Below are positions 18,137 through 27,604 of a stretch of DNA of 32,019 bases, piece after piece. The stretch is from Ignavibacteriales bacterium CG18_big_fil_WC_8_21_14_2_50_31_20. GTDB taxonomy: Bacteria; Bacteroidota; Ignavibacteria; Ignavibacteriales; Melioribacteraceae. The stretch lies in NCBI GenBank assembly GCA_002786785.1, contig PCUD01000166.1, forward strand, positions 82,570-114,588, read 5' to 3'. The notes beneath the pieces were generated by a model that saw only the letters and a program-made list of their open reading frames with translations, ran no database searches and was not told the origin of the DNA. Position numbers and translations under genes: made by a program. Every line of letters begins with the position of its first letter. The first letter of the stretch is position 1.

Positions 18137-19336
18137 GTGAAATTCCTTAGAAATTTTTTGGATAAGCAAAGTAAACATTTTGAAACAGGTGGAAAGTTTC
18201 CTAAACTATTTCCACTCTTTGAAGCTGTTGATACTCTGCTTTACTCATCTGGCAAAGTTACATCTAAAGGCTCTCATGTTCGCGATGCATTAGACCTTAA
18301 GCGAATGATGCTAACTGTAATTTATGCTTTAATTCCAGCAATAATTATGGCTTTATATAATACTGGCTACCAATCTAATATTGGAATTGCAAGTATTTCT
18401 AATTATGAACCAACCAGCTGGCAGCAACAATTTTTCCTTATGTTAGGACTCACTTTTGACTCAACATCAATTTTAAGTAATATAGTTTTAGGAGCACTTT
18501 ACTTTTTTCCTATATATTTAATAACTGTTGCAGTCGGTGGTTTTTGGGAAGTTCTTTTTGCAGTAATTAGGAAACACGAAATAAACGAAGGTTTCTTTGT
18601 GACAAGTATGCTTTTCCCTCTAATTTTACCTCCAGATATTCCTTATTGGCAAGTTGCTGTGGGAATTTCATTTGGTGTTGTTATTGGAAAAGAAGTTTTT
18701 GGTGGTGTTGGAATGAATATTCTTAACCCTGCATTAACTGGAAGAGCATTTCTGTTTTTTGCATACCCTGCACAAATTTCTGGTGATAAAGTTTGGGCAG
18801 CAGTTGATGGATTAAGTCAAGCAACTCCATTAGGTCAAATTGCAGATACTTCAATGCACTTAACATATTCATGGTGGGATTCTTTTATTGGTTTAATTCC
18901 TGGTTCAATGGGAGAAACATCAACACTTGCAATTTTAATTGGTGCTTTTATTCTAATTGCTACAAAAATTGGATCTTGGAGAATTATGGCAAGTATTCTT
19001 CTTGGGATGACACTTATGTCGCTCACCTTTAATTTAATTGGAAGTTCAACTAATCCAATGTTTGCTATTACTCCAATTTGGCATTTAGTATTAGGTGGTT
19101 TTGCTTTTGGAACGGTTTTTATGGCTACTGACCCTGTATCTGCCGCATTTACAGAAATAGGTAAATTCTATTATGGATTATTTATTGGAATTTTAGTGGT
19201 TTTGGTACGTGTTGTAAATCCTGCATTCCCAGAGGGAATGATGCTTGCAATTTTATTTATGAATGTATTTTCACCAATTATTGACCGATTTGTAATTAAA
19301 GGAAACATAAAAAGGAGGCTAGCAAGAAATGTCTAA
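18137..19336 (+). CDS. nqrB: Na+-NQR subunit B (membrane, covalent FMN)
   Basis: NqrB is the large membrane subunit of the NqrB/RnfD family and carries a phosphodiester-linked FMN and riboflavin. The 399-residue protein has many membrane helices, the [27 protein letters not shown] family signature, and the flavinylation motif DGLSQATPL in which Thr230 is the predicted FMN acceptor. The start is GTG at 18137, 4 bp after nqrA. The end overlaps nqrC by 8 bp. The flavin transferase needed for loading FMN (apbE) lies downstream at 22682. Confidence 0.97.
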   Translation: MKFLRNFLDKQSKHFETGGKFPKLFPLFEAVDTLLYSSGKVTSKGSHVRDALDLKRMMLTVIYALIPAIIMALYNTGYQSNIGIASISNYEPTSWQQQFFLMLGLTFDSTSILSNIVLGALYFFPIYLITVAVGGFWEVLFAVIRKHEINEGFFVTSMLFPLILPPDIPYWQVAVGISFGVVIGKEVFGGVGMNILNPALTGRAFLFFAYPAQISGDKVWAAVDGLSQATPLGQIADTSMHLTYSWWDSFIGLIPGSMGETSTLAILIGAFILIATKIGSWRIMASILLGMTLMSLTFNLIGSSTNPMFAITPIWHLVLGGFAFGTVFMATDPVSAAFTEIGKFYYGLFIGILVVLVRVVNPAFPEGMMLAILFMNVFSPIIDRFVIKGNIKRRLARNV

Positions 19337-20129
19337 TGATAGCACTAAAAAAACTTTATTAGTTGCTCTTGGAGTTTGCTTTGTTGCTTCAATTTTGGTT
19401 TCAACTGCAGCAGTTGAACTTAAACCAATTCAAGAACTAAATAAAGAGTTAGATTTAAGAAAAAATATTCTATCCGCTGGTGATTTATACCATGATGGAA
19501 TTGATATAAATTCAATATTTAAAGAAAAAATATCAGCACAAATAATCGATTTAGCAACTGGTGAATTTATTCCAGAGTCTGATTATGATGATGTTCTTAA
19601 TATCGAAAAATTTGATGTAGAAGAAATTGCATCTAGTGATAAATGGGGTAAAGATATTCCTACTTCTGAAGATATAGCAGGTATTAAAATTATGCCTAAA
19701 GCCATGGCAATTTATACCGTAAAAGATGATAGTAATAATGTTGAGAAATATATTCTGCCGATTTATGGAAAAGGACTTTGGTCAACACTTTATGGTTTTA
19801 TTGCTTTAGCTAAAGATATGACAACAGTTAAGGGCTTCACATTTTATCAACATGGTGAAACTCCTGGTCTTGGTGGAGAAGTTGATAATCCTAAATGGAA
19901 AAATTCTTGGGTTGGAAAGCAAATTTTCGATCAAGCTAGCAATTTGAAAATTGAAGTGATTAAAGGTGCAGTAGATAGAGGTAGTGAATCCGCTAAATAT
20001 CAAATAGATGGTCTTTCAGGTGCAACTATAACAACACGTGGAGTTAATAATTTGGTTCGGTTCTGGTTAAGTGGTAATGGTTATGGTCCTTTCTTAAGTA
20101 AATTGAAAGGAGAAAGTAATGACAAATAA
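19329..20129 (+). CDS. nqrC: Na+-NQR subunit C (covalent FMN)
   Basis: NqrC is anchored by one N-terminal membrane helix (about residues 9-28) and exposes an FMN-bearing domain on the outer face. The 266-residue protein contains [11 protein letters not shown] and the ApbE target motif [10 protein letters not shown], with Thr233 as the predicted FMN attachment residue. The ATG at 19329 follows an aggagg Shine-Dalgarno inside the end of nqrB. The end overlaps nqrD by 11 bp, giving a tightly coupled operon. Confidence 0.97.
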   Translation: MSNDSTKKTLLVALGVCFVASILVSTAAVELKPIQELNKELDLRKNILSAGDLYHDGIDINSIFKEKISAQIIDLATGEFIPESDYDDVLNIEKFDVEEIASSDKWGKDIPTSEDIAGIKIMPKAMAIYTVKDDSNNVEKYILPIYGKGLWSTLYGFIALAKDMTTVKGFTFYQHGETPGLGGEVDNPKWKNSWVGKQIFDQASNLKIEVIKGAVDRGSESAKYQIDGLSGATITTRGVNNLVRFWLSGNGYGPFLSKLKGESNDK

Positions 20130-20742
20130 ATATAAAGAAATAGTATTTGACCCTATATTTAAAAATAACCCAATAACATTGCAAATTCTTGGAATATGTA
20201 GTGCGCTTGCAGTTACAACAAAGATGGAAACATCCGTAGTTATGTCACTTGCTGTTATTCTGGTTGTTGCATTTTCAAACCTTTTTGTAAGTTTAATAAG
20301 AAATCACGTTCCAAGTAGCATTCGTATTTTAGTTGAAATGACAATTATTGCTTCATTAGTAATAATTGCAGACCAACTAATAAAAGCTTATGCTTATGAT
20401 GTTAGTAAGCAATTATCCGTTTATGTTGGTTTAATTATTACAAACTGTATTGTTATGGGAAGAGCCGAGGGTTATGCATTAAAAAATCCTCCGATTGAAA
20501 GTTTTTTGGATGGAATTGGAAATGGAATGGGCTATGCTCTAATATTATTAGTAGTTGGCTTTATGCGTGAATTATTTGGCTCTGGCAAATTATTTGGCAT
20601 ATCAATATTACCGTTAACTACAGATGGTGGTTGGTATCAGGGTAATGGCCTAATGTTGCTTGCTCCAAGTGCATTTTTCCTTATTGCAGTATTTATTTGG
20701 ATACTTCGAACATTCTATCCAAATCAAGTAGAGGAGGAATAA
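20119..20742 (+). CDS. nqrD: Na+-NQR subunit D
   Basis: A 207-residue integral membrane subunit of the NqrD/NqrE (RnfE/RnfA) family, with about six helices. Two Cys residues sit in the conserved positions, one in the first helix ([15 protein letters not shown]) and one in [14 protein letters not shown]. Together with the NqrE cysteines they hold the intramembrane iron centre. Family motifs [13 protein letters not shown] and GSGKLFG are present. An aaaggag ribosome-binding site precedes the ATG, inside the nqrC end. Confidence 0.97.
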   Translation: MTNKYKEIVFDPIFKNNPITLQILGICSALAVTTKMETSVVMSLAVILVVAFSNLFVSLIRNHVPSSIRILVEMTIIASLVIIADQLIKAYAYDVSKQLSVYVGLIITNCIVMGRAEGYALKNPPIESFLDGIGNGMGYALILLVVGFMRELFGSGKLFGISILPLTTDGGWYQGNGLMLLAPSAFFLIAVFIWILRTFYPNQVEEE

Positions 20743-20744
20743 TT

Positions 20745-21356
20745 ATGTTAGAACATTATCTTGGAATATTCGTTAAATCCATTTTTATTGAGAATATGGC
20801 TCTTGCATTCTTTCTTGGAATGTGTACGTTTATGGCAGTTTCTAAAAAAGTGGATACAGCAATTGGTTTAGGAATTGCAGTTATTTTTGTACAAGCAATA
20901 ACAGTTCCTGTAAATAATTTGATTTATCAAAGTGTTCTTAAAGAAGGTGCTTTAGCATGGGCTGGTTTGGAAAATGTTGATCTTACTTTTCTTGGTCTTA
21001 TAACTTATATTGGAGTTATTGCAGCTATTGTACAAATTTTGGAAATGATTTTAGACAAATATGTTCCGTCATTATATAATTCACTTGGAATTTTTCTTCC
21101 GTTAATTACAGTTAACTGTGCTATTCTTGGTGGGTCTCTTTTTATGGTTGAACGTGATTATAATTTTGCTGAATCTGTTGTTTATGGATTTGGTTCTGGA
21201 TTTGGTTGGGCACTTGCTGTTGTTGCTTTAGCCGGAATTAGAGAAAAAATGAAATACAGTAACGTTCCTGATGGTTTAAAGGGACTTGGTATTACTTTTA
21301 TTATAGCTGGCTTGATGGCTATTGCATTTATGTTATTTTCTGGAATTCAATTATAA
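20745..21356 (+). CDS. nqrE: Na+-NQR subunit E
   Basis: A 203-residue membrane subunit paired with NqrD in a pseudo-symmetric arrangement. The conserved Cys residues are in [17 protein letters not shown] and [13 protein letters not shown], the expected iron-centre ligands. The ATG at 20745 is preceded by gaggagg and lies 2 bp after nqrD. The frame is open for 16 codons upstream, but that would overlap nqrD and lacks a ribosome-binding site, so the ATG was chosen. The N-terminus [20 protein letters not shown] matches the family start. Confidence 0.97.
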   Translation: MLEHYLGIFVKSIFIENMALAFFLGMCTFMAVSKKVDTAIGLGIAVIFVQAITVPVNNLIYQSVLKEGALAWAGLENVDLTFLGLITYIGVIAAIVQILEMILDKYVPSLYNSLGIFLPLITVNCAILGGSLFMVERDYNFAESVVYGFGSGFGWALAVVALAGIREKMKYSNVPDGLKGLGITFIIAGLMAIAFMLFSGIQL

Positions 21357-21365
21357 GGGTTTAAT

Positions 21366-22601
21366 ATGGATGGTATTAATTTAATTATATTAGGCGTAGT
21401 GATGTTTATTATCATCGTTATTGCCTTAGTATTATTAATTTTACTTGCAAAATCAAAATTGGTAGCTGCAGGAAATGCTACAATAGAAATAAATAGTGAC
21501 CCGGAGAAATCTTTAATTGTCCCAGTTGGTGAGAAACTACTTTTTGCTTTAGGAAATAAAGGTATTTTTCTTCCCTCTGCTTGTGGTGGTAAAGGAACTT
21601 GTGGTGAATGTAAATGTCAAGTTTTAGAAGGTGGTGGCGATATTCTTCCAACGGAAACTGGTAAACTTTCACGCGGACAGATTAAGGATAATTTTCGACT
21701 TTCTTGTCAAGTTCCTGTTAAGGCTAATATTAAAATTCAAGTTGCTGATGAAGTTTTTGATATTAAAAAATGGGAATGTACAGTACGTTCAAATAATAAT
21801 GTTGCTACTTTCATCAAAGAGCTAATTCTTGATCTTCCAATAGGTGAAAATGTTGATTTTCGTGCTGGTGGCTATATTCAAATAGAGGCTCCAACTCATA
21901 CTGTTAAATATTCAGACTTTATAATTGGTGATGAATATAAAGGTGATTGGGATAATTTTAATCTTTGGAAATATGTTTCTAAAGTTGAAGAGCCAGTTTT
22001 ACGTGCATATTCTATGGCAAGTTACCCCGAAGAAAAAGGTATGGTTATGCTTAATGTACGAATTGCATCACCTCCACCAAGAATGCCAGATGTTCCACCT
22101 GGACAAATGTCATCTTTTATTTTTAATTTAAAACCTGGTGATAAAGTTACTATTTCGGGTCCTTATGGTGAATTTTTTGCTAAAAAGACTGATGCAGAAA
22201 TGGTATTTATTGGCGGAGGTGCTGGAATGGCTCCTATGCGTTCACATATCTTTGACCAATTAAGAAGATTAAATAGTAAACGGAAAATTTCATTTTGGTA
22301 TGGTGCACGTAGTTTACGTGAATCTTTTTATAATGATGAGTTTGATGAACTTGCAAAAAATCATCCAAATTTTGAATGGCATTTAGCCCTTTCTGAACCA
22401 CAACCTGAAGATAATTGGACTGGTATGACAGGTTTTATTCATCAAGTGCTTTATGATAATTATCTTAAAGATCATCCAGCACCTGAAGATTGTGAGTTTT
22501 ATATGTGTGGACCGCCAATGATGAATGCTGCAGTTATTAAAATGTTAGAAGACCTTGGTGTTGAACGAGAAAATATTCTATTAGATGATTTTGGCGGTTA
22601 A
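21366..22601 (+). CDS. nqrF: Na+-NQR subunit F (NADH dehydrogenase, 2Fe-2S and FAD)
   Basis: NqrF oxidises NADH and feeds electrons into the pump. The 411-residue protein has an N-terminal membrane helix (about 6-27), then a ferredoxin domain with [12 protein letters not shown] and a distal LSCQV cysteine for the 2Fe-2S cluster. A ferredoxin reductase module follows with FAD motif RAYSMAS, NADH motif [11 protein letters not shown] and MCGPPMMN, ending LLDDFGG. Length is typical. It is the last gene before a strong hairpin terminator. Confidence 0.98.
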   Translation: MDGINLIILGVVMFIIIVIALVLLILLAKSKLVAAGNATIEINSDPEKSLIVPVGEKLLFALGNKGIFLPSACGGKGTCGECKCQVLEGGGDILPTETGKLSRGQIKDNFRLSCQVPVKANIKIQVADEVFDIKKWECTVRSNNNVATFIKELILDLPIGENVDFRAGGYIQIEAPTHTVKYSDFIIGDEYKGDWDNFNLWKYVSKVEEPVLRAYSMASYPEEKGMVMLNVRIASPPPRMPDVPPGQMSSFIFNLKPGDKVTISGPYGEFFAKKTDAEMVFIGGGAGMAPMRSHIFDQLRRLNSKRKISFWYGARSLRESFYNDEFDELAKNHPNFEWHLALSEPQPEDNWTGMTGFIHQVLYDNYLKDHPAPEDCEFYMCGPPMMNAAVIKMLEDLGVERENILLDDFGG

Positions 22602-22615
22602 TTTTCATTTATCAT

Positions 22616-22646
22616 AAAACGGGATTAATGAATATAATCCCGTTTT
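22616..22646 (+). terminator. Intrinsic terminator after nqrF
   Basis: A perfect 12-bp stem, aaaacgggatta (22616-22627) with taatcccgtttt (22635-22646), encloses a 7-nt loop and is followed by a T-rich stretch. The arms provide a U-tract in either direction. It closes the nqrA-F transcript 14 bp after the nqrF stop and lies 36 bp before apbE, so apbE may depend on read-through or its own promoter. Confidence 0.88.
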
Positions 22647-22681
22647 CATTTCAATTTATATCATTGTAAATTAAAAAATCT

Positions 22682-23692
22682 ATGAAGAAAACACTTTTAA
22701 TTTTTGTTTTAACTTTTGCTTTCAGTTGCACAAATTCAATAGATAATGTTGTTCATTCAATAAACGGCGAAACTATGGGAACGACTTTTTCTGTTAAATT
22801 CACGACAGCAGAACAAGTTGATATTCCTAAAATTGAAACTGCAATAAATAATTTACTTCAAGATGTAAACCAGCAGATGTCAACTTATATCCCAAATTCT
22901 GAACTTTCGCTTTTTAACAAATCAACAGATACAAATTGGATTAATGTATCACAAGATCTAGCTCTTGTTTTTAATGAAGCCCTACTAATTAGTGAATTAT
23001 CGCAAGGCAAATTTGATATTACAATTGCTCCTATCGTAAATTTATGGGGATTTGGGCCACAAAATAAACCAGAAACAATTCCAACCCAAAAAGAGATTGA
23101 TGCGTTAAGAAATTTTGTTGGATATAAAAATATTAATGTTCGCCTCTCCCCTCCTTCAATTAAAAAACATCATCCAAAGGTTACTTGCGATTTATCTGCA
23201 ATTGCCAAGGGTTTTGGAGTTGATAAAGTTTCCGAATATTTAAAATCAAAAGGGATATATAATCATCTTGTTGAAATTGGTGGCGAACTTAGAGCAAGTG
23301 GCAAAAAAATGAATAATAATTGGATTGTTGGAATTGCATCTCCTTCACAATCAGGCTCAATTGAAGAAAAAATTTCCTTAAATAATCTTTCAATGGCAAC
23401 ATCGGGCGATTATTGGAATTATTTTGAGGAAAATGGTGTTAGATATTCTCATACATTAGATCCACAAACTGGAAAACCAATAACACATAATCTTGCCTCT
23501 GTTACTGTTGTTGCAGAAAATTGTATGTTAAGTGATGCTTTAGCAACTGCAATTGATGTTATGGGCCCAAAATTGGGCTATAATTTTGCAATAAAAAATG
23601 AACTTAAAGTTTATTATATTGTAAAAGAAGAAAATAAATTTAGATCTTTTCAGACAGCACAATTTGAAAATTTATTATCAAAAGGAAATTAA
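22682..23692 (+). CDS. apbE: FAD:protein FMN transferase (ApbE), lipoprotein
   Basis: ApbE transfers FMN from FAD to Thr in target motifs such as those in NqrB and NqrC. The 336-residue protein begins with a signal peptide and lipobox (AFSC, Cys16) and so is likely anchored facing the periplasm. Family features: GTTFSVKF near the start, CDLSAIAKGFGVDKV, EIGGELRASGKK, and HTLDPQTGKPITHNLASVTVV followed by SDALATAIDVMG (magnesium and flavin site). Length matches ApbE. It lies downstream of the nqr operon beyond a terminator and 2 bp upstream of the NqrM-like gene. Confidence 0.96.
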   Translation: MKKTLLIFVLTFAFSCTNSIDNVVHSINGETMGTTFSVKFTTAEQVDIPKIETAINNLLQDVNQQMSTYIPNSELSLFNKSTDTNWINVSQDLALVFNEALLISELSQGKFDITIAPIVNLWGFGPQNKPETIPTQKEIDALRNFVGYKNINVRLSPPSIKKHHPKVTCDLSAIAKGFGVDKVSEYLKSKGIYNHLVEIGGELRASGKKMNNNWIVGIASPSQSGSIEEKISLNNLSMATSGDYWNYFEENGVRYSHTLDPQTGKPITHNLASVTVVAENCMLSDALATAIDVMGPKLGYNFAIKNELKVYYIVKEENKFRSFQTAQFENLLSKGN

Positions 23693-23694
23693 GA

Positions 23695-23916
23695 ATGGCA
23701 CAATATATAGTTGTTTTCGTGTTTTTTACAATTGCATTGGTTCTAATGCTTGTATCACTAAAATTTAGTAAATATAAAGACCGTCCAGAAGGATGCTGCG
23801 GTGGTGGAAATTGCTCATCTTCTTCCCCAAATGAAAATCATGGCAAAGGTGAATGTAAAAAAACCGAGGAAATTGCAAATAAATTTTTGATTGAAGTAGA
23901 TAATCTCAAGATTTAA
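23695..23916 (+). CDS. nqrM: NqrM-like small cysteine-rich membrane protein
   Basis: A 73-residue protein with one N-terminal membrane helix (about 4-24), a basic stretch, then a Cys/Gly-rich tail with Cys34, Cys35, Cys40 and Cys54. NqrM (DUF539) is a small one-helix protein with conserved cysteines needed to mature Na+-NQR, probably by delivering iron to the NqrD/NqrE centre; the common gene order is nqrABCDEF-apbE-nqrM. Position, size, topology and a P-x-G-C-C-G-G-type motif agree here. The cysteine spacing (CCGGGNC) is not identical to the proteobacterial version I remember, so this could be a diverged NqrM or an analogue. It is 2 bp after apbE. Confidence 0.7.
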   Translation: MAQYIVVFVFFTIALVLMLVSLKFSKYKDRPEGCCGGGNCSSSSPNENHGKGECKKTEEIANKFLIEVDNLKI

Positions 23917-24064
23917 TAATTCTAATTTTTCAAGTATATATTTTTATTATCCACTTGGTTTACATCACAGAATATGAAACTCTATTTATAATTTTTAATT
24001 GTTAGATTAGTAAATCTGTTCAAAATGTGTGTATCAAAATATCATTCTTAATAAATATACTATA

Positions 24065-24089
24065 ATTAGTGTTGGCAACCTTCACTAAT
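24065..24089. terminator. Weak hairpin in the convergent nqrM / cydC gap
   Basis: attagtg (24065-24071) and cactaat (24083-24089) form a perfect 7-bp stem with an 11-nt loop, just touching the cydC stop codon. No good U-tract follows in either direction, so the call is tentative. The rest of the 172-bp convergent gap shows no gene. Confidence 0.28.
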
Positions 24090-25798
24090 CAATTTTGTAA
24101 AAAATACTTTTTGTAAAGATCTGAATTAGAAATTAATTCTTCGTGTGACCCTACAGCAACAATTTTCCCTTTTTCCATCAAATAAATTAAATCAAATTTA
24201 TCCATGTCCACCAATCTGTGAGTAATAAATATTAGGGATTTGTCTTTTGCTGCCAAATGAACTGTATTTAAAATATTCATCTCGTTTACAGAATCAAGAT
24301 CGGCGGTAATTTCATCGCAAATAAAAATAGGTGAATCCTTTAATATTGCTCTTGCAATTGCAAGTCGTCTTCTTTCACCACCGCTCAATTGTTTACCTTG
24401 GTTGCCAATCCAAGTATCCAATTTATTTGGAAGTGATTGAACAAATTTGTTCAATTCTGCTTTTTCAAGCGAGCGCCATATTTCATAATCCGTTGCATCT
24501 GGTTTTGCAATTAACAAATTATTTTTAATTGTATCGCTGAACAAAAAAACTTTTTGCGGAATTACAGAAAACTTTTCGCGTATTTTTTCTTCGGATAATT
24601 GATTGTATTCATAATTATCAATTGTAAGCGAGCCAGAATTAATATTCCAAAAATTTAACAACAAATTAGTAATTGTAGATTTTCCAGCCCCACTTCCACC
24701 AATAATTGCAATTTTCTTATTGTTGGATATTTTGATGGAAATATCATCCAAAGCCTTTTCATTACAATCATATGAAAAACTGACTTTGTCTAGCGAAATA
24801 CTCTTCCCAATTAATTGATAATCAACCGATTTCTTTTCAACCACAGCTTGTTCAGTAATTTGGAATAATCTTTCGCCAGCTTTGATGCTACTATTGAGAT
24901 ATTGCAAGGCTAATGATATTGGAAATACTGCTTCAAATGCAGCCATTGTTCCAAGAGTTAAAACAGCAATATATATTCCATCAAGTAAACCATTGGAAAC
25001 CAGTGGCGCAGTTGAGAGAAAAACAGAAACGATAGAAATGTTCATAAGCAACCCTATTAAGCTTTCATTCATGCCAGTAATTAGTTTCATTCTACGTTGT
25101 ATTTTAATAAGCTTATTATTTGTTTCATTAAACACTGCCTTGTAATCAGCAACTTTACCAAAGGAAATTAATTCATTTTTCCCTTCAATTCCATCCAATG
25201 AAAGCTGAGATAAACGTGCGCGTAAAATGATAATTTGCTCACTTATTTTTTTGCTTAGCTTATAAGTAAACCACGGAACTACAATGGCAGCAAAGGAATA
25301 TGGAATTAAAAAGACAAACGCAATTGCAATGCTAAAGTTTGCGAATAAAATGAAAACCAGAATTGCCACAAATAGCGCAATAAAAGGAGGAGAAACAACT
25401 CGTATAAAAATATGCTCCAGCGTTTCCACATCGGCAACAACTCGCGATAGCAAATCACCGCTTGTTAATTTTCCAGTTTTTGATGGAACAAGTGGCTCAA
25501 AAGCTTTGAAAAACCAAACTCTAAATTTGGCAAGCAAATTAAATGTAATATCATGTGAAATAAGTCTTTCTGCATATCGGAATAATCCACGTGTAATTCC
25601 AAAAAATCTGACTCCAACAATTCCTACTTGCAACTCCCCAATATGTGGCTGAAGAGCAGCTTTGGAAATTATATACGCTGAGGTCATTAGTAAGCCAATA
25701 CTACTGCCTATTGTAAAAAATCCTATAATTATTGAAAGAAGCATCCACCATTTATAAGGAGCAAGCAGTTTCACTATTTTTATCACTATCTTCATCAC
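24089..25798 (-). CDS. cydC: Thiol reductant ABC exporter, CydC subunit
   Basis: One half of the heterodimeric CydDC ABC exporter needed for cytochrome bd assembly; it has been linked to cysteine/glutathione export and, more recently, haem binding. The 569-residue protein has an N-terminal six-helix membrane domain (about 1-310) and a C-terminal ATPase domain with Walker A GGSGAGKST, signature LSGGERRR and Walker B IFICDEITADLD. The usual catalytic Glu after Walker B is present, followed by the H-loop FITHR. The start is a GTG overlapping the cydD stop (GTGA). It is the last gene of the cyd cluster. Confidence 0.92.
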   Translation of the reverse strand: MMKIVIKIVKLLAPYKWWMLLSIIIGFFTIGSSIGLLMTSAYIISKAALQPHIGELQVGIVGVRFFGITRGLFRYAERLISHDITFNLLAKFRVWFFKAFEPLVPSKTGKLTSGDLLSRVVADVETLEHIFIRVVSPPFIALFVAILVFILFANFSIAIAFVFLIPYSFAAIVVPWFTYKLSKKISEQIIILRARLSQLSLDGIEGKNELISFGKVADYKAVFNETNNKLIKIQRRMKLITGMNESLIGLLMNISIVSVFLSTAPLVSNGLLDGIYIAVLTLGTMAAFEAVFPISLALQYLNSSIKAGERLFQITEQAVVEKKSVDYQLIGKSISLDKVSFSYDCNEKALDDISIKISNNKKIAIIGGSGAGKSTITNLLLNFWNINSGSLTIDNYEYNQLSEEKIREKFSVIPQKVFLFSDTIKNNLLIAKPDATDYEIWRSLEKAELNKFVQSLPNKLDTWIGNQGKQLSGGERRRLAIARAILKDSPIFICDEITADLDSVNEMNILNTVHLAAKDKSLIFITHRLVDMDKFDLIYLMEKGKIVAVGSHEELISNSDLYKKYFLQN

Positions 25799-27522
25799 AT
25801 TTCCCTCTTAAAGGTGTTATAGAGATTTTGATAAATTTTATTTTCTGCCAACAAGTTTGCGTGTGTACCCTCTCCAATTATTTTCCCTTTTTCTAAAACA
25901 ATTATTTTGTCCGCACTTAGTATTGTATTTAACCTATGCGCAACAATAACAACTGTTTTATCTTTTGCTAATCTTTTAATTGAAGATAATAAATCTGACT
26001 CATAGACTGAGTCAATACTTGATGTAGGTTCATCCATTAACCAAATTGGAGCATTTTTTAAAAACGTGCGAGCCAAAGCAATTCTTTGAATTTCTCCGCC
26101 ACTTAATGTTGCTCCGTTTTCACCAACAATTGAGTTATAGCCGTCTTTTAGTTTAACTATGGATTCGTGAATAAAAGCATTTTTGGCAGCTTCAATAATT
26201 TCTTTTTCGGTTGCGTTTTTATTTGCGATAGAAACATTTTCATAAATTGATTTATGAAAAATGTGCGGATTTTGCGATACCCAACTAACACTTTTATACC
26301 ATTGCTCTTCAGAAATGTTAATTAAATTATTATGACCAACAGATATTTCACCAGAATTTGGCTCAAGAAATCGCATTAGCATATTTATTATTGATGTTTT
26401 TCCAGATCCAGATTCACCAACAATTGCAGTGGTTTTTCCCTTTTCAAGTGTAAATGAAATATCATTTAAGGCAATAGTATTTCTGTTTTCATAACTGAAT
26501 GAAACTTTGCAAAACTCAATATTTCCATTTTGAAAATCCAAATTTGATTTAACTAAAGTCTCTTTACTTTTAGCTCTTGCCAATATTTCTTGAATTGATT
26601 TAAAAGCAGCCAAGCCTTCCAAACCAGCGTGATATCTGCTCCCAAGCTGGCGTAAAGGAAGATAAAATTCAGGAGCAAGTATCAACACAAATAGCGCACT
26701 TTCAAATTGCATATTGCCATACATTAATCTTAGTCCAATTTCTACGGCAATAATTGCAATGCTTAATGTTGAAAGCAGCTCGAGGACAAATGCTGAAAGA
26801 AATGCAATTTTTAATACTTTCATTGTTGATGATTTAAAGGAATTGCTTATTTCTACAATCCTTTTAATTTCATCCTTTGCTCTGTTAAACATTTTTAGAT
26901 TGGTAATTCCTTGAAGGACATCTAAAAAATGTCCACTCATTCTGCTTAAAGATTTCCAATGTTTTCTATTTATTTCTTCGGCTGATGAGCCTATCAAATA
27001 CATTAATAGTGGAATTATTGGAGCAGTTACAAGAAATACAACTCCAGAAAGAATATCAATTGGAAAGACAAATAGTAAAATCAATAATGGAGTTAAAGCG
27101 GACAGAAATAATTGTGGTAAGTATTCACTAAAATATGAATCTAATGCTTCAACTCCTTTAATTACTGTATTGGAAATTTCGCCGCTTTTTTTGTTTGAAA
27201 TTATTTCTCCCTTATCTTCAAATAATATTTTATTAATAGCCTCTCTTAAATTCTTTTTGATGTCTCCAACAACTTTTTCAATTTTGTTTTTTTCATACCA
27301 AATAAAAAATGCTTTTAAAATTGCTGCAACAATAAAGTAGACTAAGTAATTAGATACCTCTGATAAAGTTTTATTTTCTAGAAATATTAGATTTATTGAT
27401 TTGGCTAAGTAATAAGCCAGAAGTATTGTAAATATTGATGCAACAAAACCACTTATAATGGAAGTGATAAATGATGATTTAGTTTTGGATGTTAGTCTTA
27501 ATAGATCTTTATCTATAATCAT
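25795..27522 (-). CDS. cydD: Thiol reductant ABC exporter, CydD subunit
   Basis: The partner half-transporter of CydC. The 575-residue protein has the same layout: membrane domain in the first ~320 residues, then an ATPase domain with Walker A GESGSGKTS, signature LSGGEIQR, Walker B IWLMDEPTSSID and H-loop VAHRL. Family features LGSRYHAGLEGLAAF and a MYLIGSSAEEINRKHW-type segment support CydD over a generic lipid exporter. CydD is assigned to the upstream gene by the usual order; which half is which is less certain than the pair itself. It is separated from cydB by an 82-bp gap that contains a strong hairpin. Confidence 0.92.
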   Translation of the reverse strand: MIIDKDLLRLTSKTKSSFITSIISGFVASIFTILLAYYLAKSINLIFLENKTLSEVSNYLVYFIVAAILKAFFIWYEKNKIEKVVGDIKKNLREAINKILFEDKGEIISNKKSGEISNTVIKGVEALDSYFSEYLPQLFLSALTPLLILLFVFPIDILSGVVFLVTAPIIPLLMYLIGSSAEEINRKHWKSLSRMSGHFLDVLQGITNLKMFNRAKDEIKRIVEISNSFKSSTMKVLKIAFLSAFVLELLSTLSIAIIAVEIGLRLMYGNMQFESALFVLILAPEFYLPLRQLGSRYHAGLEGLAAFKSIQEILARAKSKETLVKSNLDFQNGNIEFCKVSFSYENRNTIALNDISFTLEKGKTTAIVGESGSGKTSIINMLMRFLEPNSGEISVGHNNLINISEEQWYKSVSWVSQNPHIFHKSIYENVSIANKNATEKEIIEAAKNAFIHESIVKLKDGYNSIVGENGATLSGGEIQRIALARTFLKNAPIWLMDEPTSSIDSVYESDLLSSIKRLAKDKTVVIVAHRLNTILSADKIIVLEKGKIIGEGTHANLLAENKIYQNLYNTFKREM

Positions 27523-27565
27523 TTAGGAGATTTTCTTTCTTTTTTTTTGAATCATGAAGATACAA

Positions 27566-27598
27566 AACATTGAGACATTATTAAAATGTCTCAATGTT
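27566..27598 (-). terminator. Perfect 14-bp hairpin between cydB and cydD
   Basis: aacattgagacatt (27566-27579) is fully complementary to aatgtctcaatgtt (27585-27598) with a 5-nt loop. On the minus strand it begins 6 bp after the cydB stop and is followed by ttgtatctt. It can act as a terminator or attenuator that lowers cydDC relative to cydAB. A weak U-tract leaves transcript protection as an alternative. Confidence 0.75.
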
Positions 27599-27604
27599 GA
27601 AATA

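Noticed and set aside
20697-20744. Upstream extension of nqrE by 16 codons
   Set aside because: It overlaps nqrD and lacks a ribosome-binding site, whereas the ATG at 20745 has gaggagg upstream and the family N-terminus.
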